A DNA stretch of 64,000 bases from Methanobrevibacter sp. (GTDB lineage Archaea; Methanobacteriota; Methanobacteria; Methanobacteriales; Methanobacteriaceae): contig JAFRFD010000149.1 of NCBI GenBank assembly GCA_017434525.1, positions 1-64,000 of the forward strand. Reading direction: 5' to 3'. Below the pieces are notes generated by a model. It saw nothing but the letters and a program-made list of their open reading frames with translations, did no database searches and was not told the DNA's origin. Positions 17,741 to 26,327 of this stretch are shown one piece after another. The translations under genes were made by a program, and so were the position numbers. The first letter of the stretch is position 1; the number at the start of each line of letters is the position of its first letter.

Positions 17741-18202
17741 TCCTGCAGTTGAATTAGTAATTTCAACGACGATTCCGGTTACATTATTCAATTTGTTGAA
17801 TTCCATTAAGCTTTTGAAAGTGTCATTGAAATCCTTTTCGTTATCGATACCTTCTTTTACAAAATCAACAATGAATTTGGTTCCATTGACTTCAATAATT
17901 TCAAAGGTACCTTTTTCGTTCATACTGCCATCTACAAAGTTAAAAGTGTTGTTGTCACAAGGATAGACAGTATAATTGTTTTCTGTATCATTCGCCAGAT
18001 AGTCGTCTTCATCATGCTCAGTATATGAGACTATAGACAAGATCTGGTCTGGTTTTTTGAATGTGTCATATAAAACATAGACTCCATCACCTAAATCTTC
18101 AAAACCTGTGGGAACATTAAAGGCAGTTGCATTTTCAGCTGCAACTACAACTCCCATAGCGATTAAACCTAAAACTAAAAGAAAAATAACTTTTTTAAAC
18201 AT
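17738..18202 (-). CDS. Secreted hypothetical protein
   Basis: 154 residues. A clear N-terminal signal peptide (Lys3-Lys4 then a hydrophobic stretch ending near AAENATA, about residue 25) is followed by a small acidic beta-rich domain with many Asn/Asp-Thr sites. No membrane anchor at the C-terminus, so it is probably released or trapped in the wall. No function is recognised. Similar small secreted proteins with FEDLGDGVYVLYD-like openings seem typical of gut Methanobrevibacter. Confidence 0.55.
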   Translation of the reverse strand: MFKKVIFLLVLGLIAMGVVVAAENATAFNVPTGFEDLGDGVYVLYDTFKKPDQILSIVSYTEHDEDDYLANDTENNYTVYPCDNNTFNFVDGSMNEKGTFEIIEVNGTKFIVDFVKEGIDNEKDFNDTFKSLMEFNKLNNVTGIVVEITNSTAG

Positions 18203-18274
18203 AATATTACTCCTAATTAAATATAAATCAAACTATTATTTAAATCTAACAAGAATTAATTCACTCTATTAATT

Positions 18275-18421
18275 TTAGAATATGCTGGTCCAAATTCCTC
18301 TTGAAACCTTAACACTTGGCCCTATAATTATGGCGGAAATTATTGTACCTTCACGAACCCCTGCAAGATAGCCTAAAAACACTAATGAGAAATTGCAGCC
18401 ATAACAACCATTGATGTGTCA
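18275..18421 (-). pseudogene. 3' remnant of a YczE/YitT-like membrane protein gene
   Basis: No start codon and no frame of normal length. On the minus strand, bases from about 18400 to 18275 read SLVFLGYLAGVREGTIISAI and then IIGPSVKVSRGIWTSIF and a stop. This matches the conserved C-terminal signature of YczE/DUF6198-type integral membrane proteins (GxREGTIIxAxxxGP). Those proteins are normally about 200 residues long; here only about 45 codons survive. Confidence 0.5.
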
Positions 18422-18460
18422 ACAAAAATATTTACACAAAAATCATTTAATAATTAAAAG

Positions 18461-18796
18461 TTATTCACATCCCAATTCATTTAATCTGTTTTTAGCCATC
18501 AACCAAACAGACCTATTTGAATCATTTCGGGAGATGTCAACTAAAACAGACTCATCACTAATTTTTGCAATTGCAGCCTGGCGAACATTTTTGTTTGAAT
18601 CGTTTTTGGCAATGTCTGCTAAAACTGATTCCTCACTAATGCGACTAACGGCCTCAAGACGGACTTTAGGAAAGACATTATGTCGGGCAATATATGATAA
18701 TCTTTTGGGATTATCCTCCTTTTTTACCATTTCCAGGTCGCTTTCATATTTTTCCCGACTAAACTTGGTTTTAAAGAAATCTATCAAATGAGCCAT
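18461..18796 (-). CDS. HEAT-like repeat protein
   Basis: About 111 residues. After a basic N-terminal helix, at least three short alpha-helical repeats are visible, each with a core like ISEESVLADIAKNDSNKNVR; the second and third copies are ISDESVLVDISRNDSNRSVW and the first, more divergent one, is near 25-50. Such repeats form curved scaffolds for protein-protein contact. A second HEAT-repeat gene (19739-20203) lies nearby but has the different PBS-lyase type of repeat. The ATG at 18796 is used; a TTG one codon earlier is possible. Confidence 0.65.
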   Translation of the reverse strand: MAHLIDFFKTKFSREKYESDLEMVKKEDNPKRLSYIARHNVFPKVRLEAVSRISEESVLADIAKNDSNKNVRQAAIAKISDESVLVDISRNDSNRSVWLMAKNRLNELGCE

Positions 18797-18897
18797 CAAA
18801 AATCACTTCTATATCTATTTTGAATCCTCAAATTAAATATAATTTTAGATGCGATTCACAAATAGTTATTTATTCTATTAAAAATATAGTTAAAATC

Positions 18898-19506
18898 ATG
18901 CCAATTAAAGGAAATTTTGCTATTTCAATTTTGGATTTTGACAAAATAACAGACATGAACAACATTATACTGAAATACGCTGAGATAACAATGCAGTCAT
19001 CATCATATCTAATTTTCGACAAACAACCAATTAATACTAATGAAACCCCTAAAGATTTCACTATTTTCCAATTAACAGCAAAAGACAAAACCAGTTTAAA
19101 TGAAAAATTGAATGAATTAATCAAAAATTTAGACCAGTTAGGTGCAGATTATGCTTTAAGAAATCAGGATACTGGCGAAATGCTTGTATATGTTGAGTTT
19201 GTAGGCGTTCTCAATATCAAATTTGACAATCTTAAAACTATAAAAAAAGGCACTTACAAAAAGATTGATGAATTAAAAGATTTGAATACCGAGTTTGGAA
19301 TATGTAAAGGTTATATGCCTGATTTTCGCCCAATTGAATCTCAACCAATTGAAAATGTGAATATTAAACCTGAAAGTATTTATTTGTATTGCCACACACA
19401 GGAAAACCTATTGAAATTGAAAGACATTCTAACAGAAAAAATCATGACAATTGATTCAGATTTTGAAATAGATTTCATACAATACTCTGAAGATGATTTA
19501 TATTGA
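18898..19506 (+). CDS. Hypothetical protein
   Basis: About 202 residues starting at MPIKGNFAISILDFDKI. Soluble, with alternating strands and helices. No known family is recognised. An AT-rich TATA-like element (TTATTTATT, 18867-18875) lies about 25-30 bases before the ATG at 18898, which would make the transcript nearly leaderless; a longer TTG-initiated frame from 18820 would run through this promoter and is rejected. A repeated alpha/beta pattern (residues 1-90 and 110-200) hints at two related halves. Confidence 0.45.
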   Translation: MPIKGNFAISILDFDKITDMNNIILKYAEITMQSSSYLIFDKQPINTNETPKDFTIFQLTAKDKTSLNEKLNELIKNLDQLGADYALRNQDTGEMLVYVEFVGVLNIKFDNLKTIKKGTYKKIDELKDLNTEFGICKGYMPDFRPIESQPIENVNIKPESIYLYCHTQENLLKLKDILTEKIMTIDSDFEIDFIQYSEDDLY

Positions 19507-19738
19507 ATTAAACAATCAGTAAAATTAATGAAATTTATTTTCATTTCATCTGCCAATATCTAAATTAAAATTAACGGCACCTTCATACGAATATTATTTA
19601 AAAAAAACTATGAGAACTATATGCAGAAGTGCAAAGATAGTTATTTCTAGCTAAAAGTTGCATGTCCCCAATAACCAATCAGTAAAATATCATTTAACGT
19701 ATGTTTATTTAAAAAAAAGAAAATAATAAGAAATAATA

Positions 19739-20203
19739 CTATTTCTTAATAGATGCTATTGCACTTTGTGCACCTTGCTTTACAAAACCGCTTTCATCAT
19801 CAAGCAATTTTTCAAGGGCAGGAATGGCCTTTTCATCACCAATGTTTCCAAGAGCCCAAGCAGCCGCTCCCCTTACTTTCCAATCTTCATCATCTAAGAT
19901 TCCAATCAAAGGATCAACAGCAGGTTCGCCCATACGGCTTAAAGCGGTGGATGCTTCTCTTCTAACTAATTTGTTGTTGTCTTTTAAAGTTGCAATTAAA
20001 GGTTCTATTGCCTTTGGATCATTAATTGCGCCAAGCAAGGTTGCAGCATGCAATCTAACATTTTTCTTTCTGTGAGACAATGCATCAATTAATGGGTCTA
20101 AAGCTTCATCCTTTCTTAATTCCAATTCTCCGATAACATCCTCAACAACAAAGTCATCTTTGTCATTTAATAACTCAATCAATTCATCGATACTTCTTTC
20201 CAT
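19739..20203 (-). CDS. HEAT-repeat (PBS-lyase type) protein
   Basis: About 154 residues. Four to five HEAT repeats of the phycocyanobilin-lyase type run the whole length: LDPLIDALSHRKKNVRLHAA, IEPLIATLKDNNKLVRREAS, VDPLIGILDDEDWKVRGAAA and IPALEKLLDDESGFVKQGAQ. The Asp-Pro-Leu-Ile start and Arg-x-x-Ala helix B of each unit are conserved. In methanogens such proteins are common scaffolds; a lyase activity should not be assumed. The ATG at 20203 follows GAGAGGG at a good distance. Confidence 0.8.
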   Translation of the reverse strand: MERSIDELIELLNDKDDFVVEDVIGELELRKDEALDPLIDALSHRKKNVRLHAATLLGAINDPKAIEPLIATLKDNNKLVRREASTALSRMGEPAVDPLIGILDDEDWKVRGAAAWALGNIGDEKAIPALEKLLDDESGFVKQGAQSAIASIKK

Positions 20204-20378
20204 TTTAATCCCTCTCAAAATTCAACAAGGAAATCTAGTTTTATTTATGTACTTAATATATAATTATAACTTTGGTTATATAAAAGTATTTCGATAACAT
20301 ACGAACAAATTTTTTTAAATATTAAATATCATAACATCAATATTATAAGTATACGAAAAAATTGTTTTAAGTGAAATA

Positions 20379-21368
20379 ATGTATGACATTGCAATTATAG
20401 CTGGAGACGGAATAGGTCAAGAGGTAATGAATGCTTGCGAGTATTTGCTTGATAAAATAGATTTGGAATTTAGTTTTAAATACGGTGAAGCGGGTTTTGA
20501 GTGTTTTAACAAAAATGGAACAACATTACCTGAAGAAACAATAAAAATAGCTGAAAAAAGTGATGCAGTGCTATTCGGAGCATCAACATCCACTCCGGGC
20601 CAACCTAGTCCCATAATCAATTTAAGAAAAGCATTGAACGTGTATGCAAACATCCGCCCGATAAAATCCTATAAAGGCGTGAAGTGTCTAAGAGACGACA
20701 TTGATTTTGTAATCGTTAGAGAAAACACCGAGGGTCTATACTCACAGGTCGAATACGGCGATGAAAATAAGATGATTGCCGAAAGGGTAATCACAAAAAA
20801 GGCATCCGAGAGAATCTCAAAAGCGGCATTTAACCTATGTATAAAAAGAGACCAGTCAAAGGTAACATGTGTCCACAAAAGCAACGTATTGAAAAAGACC
20901 GATGGCGTTTTCAAAGAAAGCTTTTACAATATTGCCAAACAATATCCTCAAATTAAAACTGAAGACTATTATGTTGATGCAATGGCAATGTATTTGATCA
21001 CACAACCTCAAAACTTTGAAGTTATCGTATCCAGCAACCTATTCGGAGACATACTTTCAGACGAAAGTGCAGGACTTGTAGGGGGACTCGGACTTGCACC
21101 ATCAGGAAATATCGGAGACCACAACGGACTATTCGAACCGGTTCATGGATCCGCACCGGACATTGCAGGAAAACATATCGCAAACCCATGTTCAATGATA
21201 CTGTCCGCCTCAATGATGCTTGACTATTTGGGAGAATGGGAAACTGCAAACGACATCAAAAATGCAGTTGAGAAGGTAATTGCAGAATGCAAAATAAGAA
21301 CTCCTGATTTGGGAGGCGATGCAAGCACCATAGACATTACAAAAGCCATTGTTAAGGAGTTAATTTAA
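20379..21368 (+). CDS. Homoisocitrate / isopropylmalate dehydrogenase family (AksF-like)
   Basis: NAD(P)-dependent beta-decarboxylating dehydrogenase. 329 residues, standard for the family. The opening IAIIAGDGIGQEV, the substrate helix LRKALNVYANIRPIKSYKG, the active-site segment VIVRENTEGLYSQVEYG, the catalytic Lys region and the metal-binding NLFGDILSDESAGLVGGLG are all intact. The serine-free ANIRP helix fits AksF, which oxidises homo-isocitrates in the 2-oxosuberate branch of coenzyme B synthesis, or LeuB; I favour AksF but cannot separate them firmly. The stop codon is directly followed by the ATG of an acyl-adenylating enzyme. Confidence 0.8.
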   Translation: MYDIAIIAGDGIGQEVMNACEYLLDKIDLEFSFKYGEAGFECFNKNGTTLPEETIKIAEKSDAVLFGASTSTPGQPSPIINLRKALNVYANIRPIKSYKGVKCLRDDIDFVIVRENTEGLYSQVEYGDENKMIAERVITKKASERISKAAFNLCIKRDQSKVTCVHKSNVLKKTDGVFKESFYNIAKQYPQIKTEDYYVDAMAMYLITQPQNFEVIVSSNLFGDILSDESAGLVGGLGLAPSGNIGDHNGLFEPVHGSAPDIAGKHIANPCSMILSASMMLDYLGEWETANDIKNAVEKVIAECKIRTPDLGGDASTIDITKAIVKELI

Positions 21369-22838
21369 ATGTTGAATATCACCACTTTTTTAGATGCAAA
21401 TTCAAAACGCCTAGATAAGAATGTATTATACAACCCTACAACCGGAAACAAATACAATTCCGGTGAAATACTAGCCATTGTTTCTCAAATTGGAAGAACC
21501 TTGAAAGAATTAGGTATTGGCAAAGGAGACAGAGTGTTAATTTACCTGCACAACTGCGAAGAATACTTATTCTCACTATTTGCAATCTGGAGAATAGGTG
21601 CGATAGCCATTCCAACAAACAGGGTGTTTACAGCATCGGAACTTGAATACATCGTAAGCGACTCCAAAGCAAAACTTATGATTACCGACAGTGAAGCAAA
21701 AAACATTATTGACATTGACACATACATTCCGCAAAACATTATTGATTTTAAAGATTGCGACATCCTGGAAGCTGAAGCTACCGATTGGGACGATTTATGC
21801 CAGTTACAATATACTTCAGGAACAACCGGCAAACCTAAAGGTGCAATGCTAACCCATGGCAACTACTTTACCGCAATCCACAATGAATGTGACGTATTGA
21901 CATTGAAACAGGACGACGTGTTTTTAGGAATATATCCAATGGCGCATGTCGGGCTTTCCTGGGCGATATCAGCCCTTAGGGCAGCGGCCTACTACATTTT
22001 AATAGAACAGTTCAATATGGACGAATATCTGGAGCTGTGTGAAAACGAAAAGGTAACCGTTTTAAGTGGAATGCCGCCAGTGATACATTCACTTACCACA
22101 ATGGATGCTCGAAAACACCTGAAAACCGTCCGTGAAATAATATCCGGTGGAGGGCCGCTTCACAAAAAAATATGGAAAGATTTCCACCAGACCTATCAGA
22201 TACCGATTATCAATGCCTACGGATTATCCGAATCCATCGTGATTGGAACAGGGACAGTCATCAGACCTGAAGATTACTGGGAAGCGGACAGATTTGAAAG
22301 CGTAGGCCATCCAGTTTGTTTTTCAGAAGTAAAAATTGTAGACGAACTTGATTCTTCAAAAACCCTACCTCAATATAAGCAGGGAGAAATTGCACTCAGA
22401 GGCCCAGCAATCGCTAAGGGATATTGGGGCAATGAAGAAAAAACAAAAGCCTCATTTTTGGATGACGGATGGTTTTTAACAGGAGATGTTGGATATCTTG
22501 ATGAGGACAATCGTTTATTTATTACTGACCGTAAAAAAGACATGATTGTGATGAGCGGATGGAAAATCTATCCAACTGAAGTTGAGGAAGTCCTAATAAA
22601 ATATCCTGAAGTTAAGGAAATAGCCATTTTCAGTATAAACGACTGTCACAGGGGAGAGATACCTGTTGCAGCCGTTGTTTGGGAAGATGAAGCTGACGAT
22701 GAAGGATTAATAGATTATGCTCGTGAAAACTTATCTAGATATAAAGTTCCGAGAAAAATATTTGCACTTGATGAGCTTCCAAGAGTGAACGGTTGGAAAT
22801 TACTTAGAAGAGAACTCAGAAAAATGTTTAAAGAGTAA
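21369..22838 (+). CDS. Acyl-CoA synthetase / AMP-dependent ligase
   Basis: 489 residues. Class I adenylate-forming enzyme: the P-loop YTSGTTGKPKGAMLTHGN lies near 154-171, the A5 region NAYGLSES near 297-304, A7/A8 GDVGYLDEDNRLFITDRKKD near 375-394 and the C-terminal GWKIYPTEVEEVL; the catalytic Lys in the A10 region NGWKLLRRELR near the end is present. It activates a carboxylic acid as acyl-AMP and probably passes it to CoA. No spacer separates it from the dehydrogenase gene, and AAGGAG inside that gene's end serves as its ribosome binding site, so the substrate may be a dicarboxylate or keto acid from the same pathway (inference). Confidence 0.82.
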   Translation: MLNITTFLDANSKRLDKNVLYNPTTGNKYNSGEILAIVSQIGRTLKELGIGKGDRVLIYLHNCEEYLFSLFAIWRIGAIAIPTNRVFTASELEYIVSDSKAKLMITDSEAKNIIDIDTYIPQNIIDFKDCDILEAEATDWDDLCQLQYTSGTTGKPKGAMLTHGNYFTAIHNECDVLTLKQDDVFLGIYPMAHVGLSWAISALRAAAYYILIEQFNMDEYLELCENEKVTVLSGMPPVIHSLTTMDARKHLKTVREIISGGGPLHKKIWKDFHQTYQIPIINAYGLSESIVIGTGTVIRPEDYWEADRFESVGHPVCFSEVKIVDELDSSKTLPQYKQGEIALRGPAIAKGYWGNEEKTKASFLDDGWFLTGDVGYLDEDNRLFITDRKKDMIVMSGWKIYPTEVEEVLIKYPEVKEIAIFSINDCHRGEIPVAAVVWEDEADDEGLIDYARENLSRYKVPRKIFALDELPRVNGWKLLRRELRKMFKE

Positions 22839-22861
22839 AAAAGAGTTTTAAGGAATAAAGC

Positions 22862-22879
22862 TAGAATCGAAAGATTCTA
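22862..22879 (+). repeat. Hairpin with GAAA loop
   Basis: A perfect 7-bp stem TAGAATC/GATTCTA encloses a GAAA tetraloop. A second small stem TGAGG/CCTCA follows near 22904-22919. Both precede the TnpB-like fragment and may be subterminal hairpins of a dead IS200/IS605-type element. Confidence 0.4.
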
Positions 22880-22964
22880 ACCCTATTAATTCTACAAAAT
22901 TCACTGAGGTATTTCCTCAATTAATATTTTTACTCCAACACTATTTAAAGTTTTTTGATATCCT

Positions 22965-23219
22965 TTGAAACGAGATGTAGGGAGAATACCACTTGAGAAA
23001 AAATACCAAAAACTCTTTTCTTTGCATTCAACAACAAATTACAACCCTACAGACTACTTATTTACAAAGCATGATAATTATCATGATTATCTGAAGAGCA
23101 ACACCAATAATGAATTTCAATTTATCAGTCACAAAAATACCACTGTAAATATTTGTAGAGATATTCTTATTCAAGTGGTCAAAACCTACAAAGAATATTT
23201 TAAACAAAATTATAAATAA
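22965..23219 (+). pseudogene. TnpB-like N-terminal fragment (probable transposase relic)
   Basis: An 84-codon open frame with only a TTG start and no good ribosome binding site. The segment near residues 55-82 (TTVNICRDILIQVVKTYKEY followed by FKQNYK) resembles the N-terminal part of IS605-family TnpB proteins, where a helix pair precedes a Phe-rich stretch. No RuvC or zinc-finger region follows; the frame closes after 84 codons and the DNA downstream to 23324 is AT-rich and empty. It may alternatively be random. Confidence 0.35.
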
Positions 23220-23324
23220 GATAAATAGAAATTCAACTTATAATATTGATTTTACTTATTAAATTAAATTAAAAATGAAAAATAGCACTAAAAATAGAAA
23301 ATTAAAATAAAAGAATAACTATGA

Positions 23325-24188
23325 TTATTTATAAATCATAGTTCCAATGCCTTCAGTAGTGAAGACCTCTAAAAGCAAAGAGTGTTTTTTACGCCCATCA
23401 ATTATGTGACAGGATTTGACGCCATTTTCAATGGCATCGACACAGGTTTCTATCTTAGGAATCATTCCACCAGAAATGATGCCCTCTTCTATCAAACCTG
23501 GAACTTCATCCACTCTAATTTTTTGAATCAATGAAGACGGATCTTCCGGGTCTCTTAAAACGCCAGGAACATCAGTCAAAATAATTAGCTTTTCAGCACC
23601 TACCGCACTTGCGACTTCACCGGCAGCAGTGTCTGCATTCAAATTCAAACTGGTTCCATCTTTTGCAATACCTACTGGAGATATTACTGGAATATAATTA
23701 TTTTCTAAAAACATGTCAAGCAAATCGGTATTCACACAATCAACTTCACCAACAAGACCCAAGTCAACTATTTCCTCATCGATTTTACTTGCCGCTTTCT
23801 TATGTGCAAATATTAAACTTGAATCTTTTCCTGATAAACTAATGGCTTTGCCATCGTGTTTAATGAGTTCTGATACGATTTCAGTTGAGATTTTACCGAC
23901 CAAAACCATTTCAATGATTTCCATAGTCTCTTCATCGGTAACCCTTAAACCTTTAATGAATTTTGGCTCTTTACCAAGTTTATCCATTGATCTTGAAATT
24001 TCCGGACCTCCTCCATGTACAATAAGAGGTTTCATTCCTACATATTTGAGTAAAACAGTATCACGGGCTGTAGATGACTTTGCCTCTTCATCCACCATTG
24101 CATGTCCGCCATACTTAATTAAAATTTTCTTGCCATGAAACTTTTTGATATAAGGTAAAGCTTCAATCAAAACATCTATATCTTTCAT
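23325..24188 (-). CDS. argB: Acetylglutamate kinase
   Basis: Phosphorylates N-acetylglutamate in arginine synthesis. 287 residues, normal length. Conserved motifs: [11 protein letters not shown] with the catalytic Lys (about 19-29), the glycine-rich substrate loop [10 protein letters not shown] (about 57-66) and the late [19 protein letters not shown] with Asp for nucleotide binding. Starts at ATG 24188. ArgJ lies at 41119-42342 in this window rather than next door, so the arginine genes are dispersed. The gene is divergent from the QueG-like gene with a 49-base AT-rich spacer. Confidence 0.96.
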   Translation of the reverse strand: MKDIDVLIEALPYIKKFHGKKILIKYGGHAMVDEEAKSSTARDTVLLKYVGMKPLIVHGGGPEISRSMDKLGKEPKFIKGLRVTDEETMEIIEMVLVGKISTEIVSELIKHDGKAISLSGKDSSLIFAHKKAASKIDEEIVDLGLVGEVDCVNTDLLDMFLENNYIPVISPVGIAKDGTSLNLNADTAAGEVASAVGAEKLIILTDVPGVLRDPEDPSSLIQKIRVDEVPGLIEEGIISGGMIPKIETCVDAIENGVKSCHIIDGRKKHSLLLEVFTTEGIGTMIYK

Positions 24189-24237
24189 CTAATCACTAAC
24201 ATAAATATTTTATTTAATCATTTATAAAATTAAGCAT

Positions 24238-24903
24238 ATGGATGAACTTGAAAAATATCTCCTCGAATGCGGCGCAAGCAAGGTCGGTTATGCAAATGTT
24301 GAAGGTTTGGCAAGTGAATTTGTTGATTTTCCAAATGGAATAAGTCTTGTTTTAAAAATTCCAAAAGAGACTATACAATTAGTTAAAGATGAGGAATATG
24401 AGGAGTACTGGAAGTCATTTCACAGACAAATCGGGAAACTGACTAAAATATCCCACAAAGGTGAACGATATATTAAAAACCTTGGATATGATGCTTTTGC
24501 TTTGACAATGAAGAGAAACGAATGCGATATGGAAAAATTGTTAAGCATTCTACCTTATAAAACAATTGCTACAAAAGCAGGACTTGGATGGATTGGGCGT
24601 TCCGCATTATTCGTTACACCAGAATACGGCTCAGCAGTAGCACTTGGAGGAATACTGACAGATATGCCTCTGGAATTTGGAGAACCGATAACCGATTCCG
24701 AATGCGATGACTGCACAAACTGTCAGGATGCATGTCCTGTCGGTGCAATCAATCCTCAAAAATGGAACGATAGATTGAATCGGGAAGACATTATTGACAT
24801 CGAAGTCTGTGGTGAGTATATAATAGACCAATACAGGAATGGATTAGGTTGTACAAAGTGCATGAGTGAGTGTAAACTCACGCAGGAATACTTAAAAAAA
24901 TAA
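24238..24903 (+). CDS. QueG-like 4Fe-4S double-cluster protein
   Basis: 221 residues. An N-terminal alpha/beta part with AGLGWIGRSALFVTPEYGS (about 117-135), the conserved hallmark of epoxyqueuosine reductase QueG and the related reductive-dehalogenase fold, is followed by ferredoxin-like CxxCxxxC clusters (CDDCTNCQDACPVG, about 160-173, and a second Cys group near CTKCMSECK at the end). QueG proper reduces epoxyqueuosine in bacteria; archaea lack that pathway in its usual form and this protein is shorter than QueG (about 350), so the true substrate is uncertain. Cobalamin binding as in QueG is possible. Confidence 0.75.
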   Translation: MDELEKYLLECGASKVGYANVEGLASEFVDFPNGISLVLKIPKETIQLVKDEEYEEYWKSFHRQIGKLTKISHKGERYIKNLGYDAFALTMKRNECDMEKLLSILPYKTIATKAGLGWIGRSALFVTPEYGSAVALGGILTDMPLEFGEPITDSECDDCTNCQDACPVGAINPQKWNDRLNREDIIDIEVCGEYIIDQYRNGLGCTKCMSECKLTQEYLKK

Positions 24904-24964
24904 GTAACATGAAATGCATCTTACATAACAATATTTAAATTATGATTATTTCAAAAAAAAGTTC

Positions 24965-25021
24965 AATTTAATGTCTTATTGTGAAGAAAAACCTCCACAA
25001 TATTCCCGCAGACATTAAATT
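24965..25021 (+). ncRNA. Candidate structured RNA: 19-bp bulged hairpin
   Basis: AATTTAATGTCT (24965-24976) pairs perfectly with AGACATTAAATT (25010-25021). The next seven bases TATTGTG (24977-24983) pair with CACAATA (24996-25002). The loop is 12 bases and a seven-base bulge TTCCCGC occurs on one side only (25003-25009). A TATA-like element about 25-30 bases upstream of the hairpin could start a transcript here. No coding frame overlaps. It is not a simple terminator because of the bulge and the missing T-run. The strand is uncertain; a MITE-like relic is the alternative. Confidence 0.4.
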
Positions 25022-25152
25022 CATTTTACCTCTTAGAGTTTACTAAAAGTAATTCACTGTGTAATAATCTTATGGAATGCCATATATAAACCTAATTAAT
25101 TTTTTAATGGCAATTAAAAAGCGGACATCACCAGGGATTCATGAAAATACAA

Positions 25153-25213
25153 TCGACAATTATATTCAAAGTCAATGTAATTGTCGAATACACTCGACAA
25201 TATATTCAAAGTC
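25153..25213 (+). repeat. Short repeat cluster with TCGACAAT core
   Basis: Two near-identical copies of about 20 bases start TCGACAAT and end ATTCAAAGTC (25153-25173 and 25194-25213); one has a single extra T. Between them ATTGTCGA (25180-25187) is the inverse of the core and forms an 8-bp hairpin with the second copy. Three core copies in 60 bases suggest a protein binding site or a mobile-element end. Confidence 0.5.
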
Positions 25214-25261
25214 TTATCACTTGAAACTTAAAAATCATCAAAAAAAGAGTAAAATGAGCAT

Positions 25262-25510
25262 TTAAATGCCCATTTTGAATTTGAACCTGTATTCCTGGTT
25301 TACGATTTCCATTCCAATAAAGGAACCTTTTAAGATGTCTGCGACTTTCTGCAAGTCACTAGCGGTTATTTCACTACCATTACCGATAGGAGAGAAAAAT
25401 GTAATTTCATCATCAGTGATAAGGTAGTTTAGAAGTTTTGTGTTTTCTTTTTGGTATTTTTCGACAATTTCCAGGATTTTTTCTTCAATGTTTTTATCTA
25501 AGTTTGCCAT
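25262..25510 (-). CDS. Small hypothetical protein
   Basis: 82 residues, soluble and acidic, with an N-terminal helix (NIEEKILEIVEKYQKENTKL) and a C-terminal beta-rich end. Start ATG at 25510 with GGTGA four bases upstream. No family recognised. It is probably real because of its ribosome binding site and balanced composition. Confidence 0.5.
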   Translation of the reverse strand: MANLDKNIEEKILEIVEKYQKENTKLLNYLITDDEITFFSPIGNGSEITASDLQKVADILKGSFIGMEIVNQEYRFKFKMGI

Positions 25511-25715
25511 GATATCACCTTTAAAGATAATTTACCTAATGAGTATTTATAGTTTTACTTACCATTCAGAAACCAGGAATGTGAAAAATGCAAAGCTCAT
25601 GGTAGATTAAAGCAAAAAATATTGCCCAAAAATTAAACCATTCAATAAATATTAAATTTCCATCAATCCAAATGATATGAATAATGACATTCATTATGAA
25701 TACTTGAAGGAAAAC

Positions 25716-26327
25716 TCAAGAAAAATTCATGCTGAAACTTTTGGATTTTAGCAAATATGCGCCTGTCAGAAAACTCCAAACAATCATGGTGTAAACTGAA
25801 AGTCTCTCAAAAACCGGCATGTAACTGCTTTGCATGTTGAAAAACATTATCCAGAACACTATCAATCCAAAAAGTCCCAATGAAAATGTGATTTTTTGAT
25901 AGGTCCCAAAATCAGCCATGGATCTTGAAATCAATATTAAAAGAGCATTGCCTCCAAGAATTGCCATTACTGCTCCCAAAGTGTGATAACCTGAAGTCAA
26001 AGGGTTTCCCCCATGAATCAGACCAACAATGATAACACCCAAACCGGTTATTAATGTCATTATGTAAAAAATAGTCTTGTTTTTAACAATACAATCTTTA
26101 AACTTGTAAAAGTCTCCAAATATCACTGTTAAACCAATAAAGATAAAAGCGGAATTCATCAGCCAGAACAATTGAGAATTTCCATTTGGAATTCCAAGTT
26201 CTGAAATTGTGTGAAAAATGTAAGTATTGAAAATAGAAGCATTGAAAAAAGTTGCAGAGATGGCCTCAGCTATGATATAATACAAACTACCAATTATAAA
26301 GACATATCCAGCAACTTTAGACTTCAT
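25716..26327 (-). CDS. DUF998 family membrane protein
   Basis: 203 residues with about six membrane helices. The opening GYVFIIGSLYYIIAEAISA and HTISELGIPNG (about 39-49) match the DUF998 family of unknown function; the Ser-Glu-Leu-Gly motif between helices 1 and 2 is the family hallmark. Its ATG follows the stop codon of the SAP-domain gene without any gap, so both are made from one transcript. Confidence 0.75.
   Translation of the reverse strand: MKSKVAGYVFIIGSLYYIIAEAISATFFNASIFNTYIFHTISELGIPNGNSQLFWLMNSAFIFIGLTVIFGDFYKFKDCIVKNKTIFYIMTLITGLGVIIVGLIHGGNPLTSGYHTLGAVMAILGGNALLILISRSMADFGTYQKITFSLGLFGLIVFWIMFFNMQSSYMPVFERLSVYTMIVWSFLTGAYLLKSKSFSMNFS

Larger units (their letters stand above)
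24904..25261. other. Gene-free region with structured DNA
   Basis: No convincing gene lies in these 358 bases; a 62-codon frame at 25077-25265 looks random. The region holds a TATA-like AATATTTAAATT around 24929-24940, the bulged 19-bp hairpin at 24965-25021, a small TTACT/AGTAA hairpin near 25039-25052 and the repeat cluster at 25153-25213. Together this looks more like a small-RNA locus or a decayed element than plain spacer. Confidence 0.5.

Noticed and set aside
25077..25265. 62-codon frame on the plus strand
   Set aside because: No ribosome site, composition random, and it runs through the repeat cluster; treated as non-coding.
25555..25629. Short frame reading QECEKCKAHGR with a Cys-x2-Cys pair, and a TACCAT/ATGGTA stem with a CTGA
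   Set aside because: No start or ribosome site for a peptide; as an RNA the C box is too degenerate. Considered chance or an unidentifiable relic.
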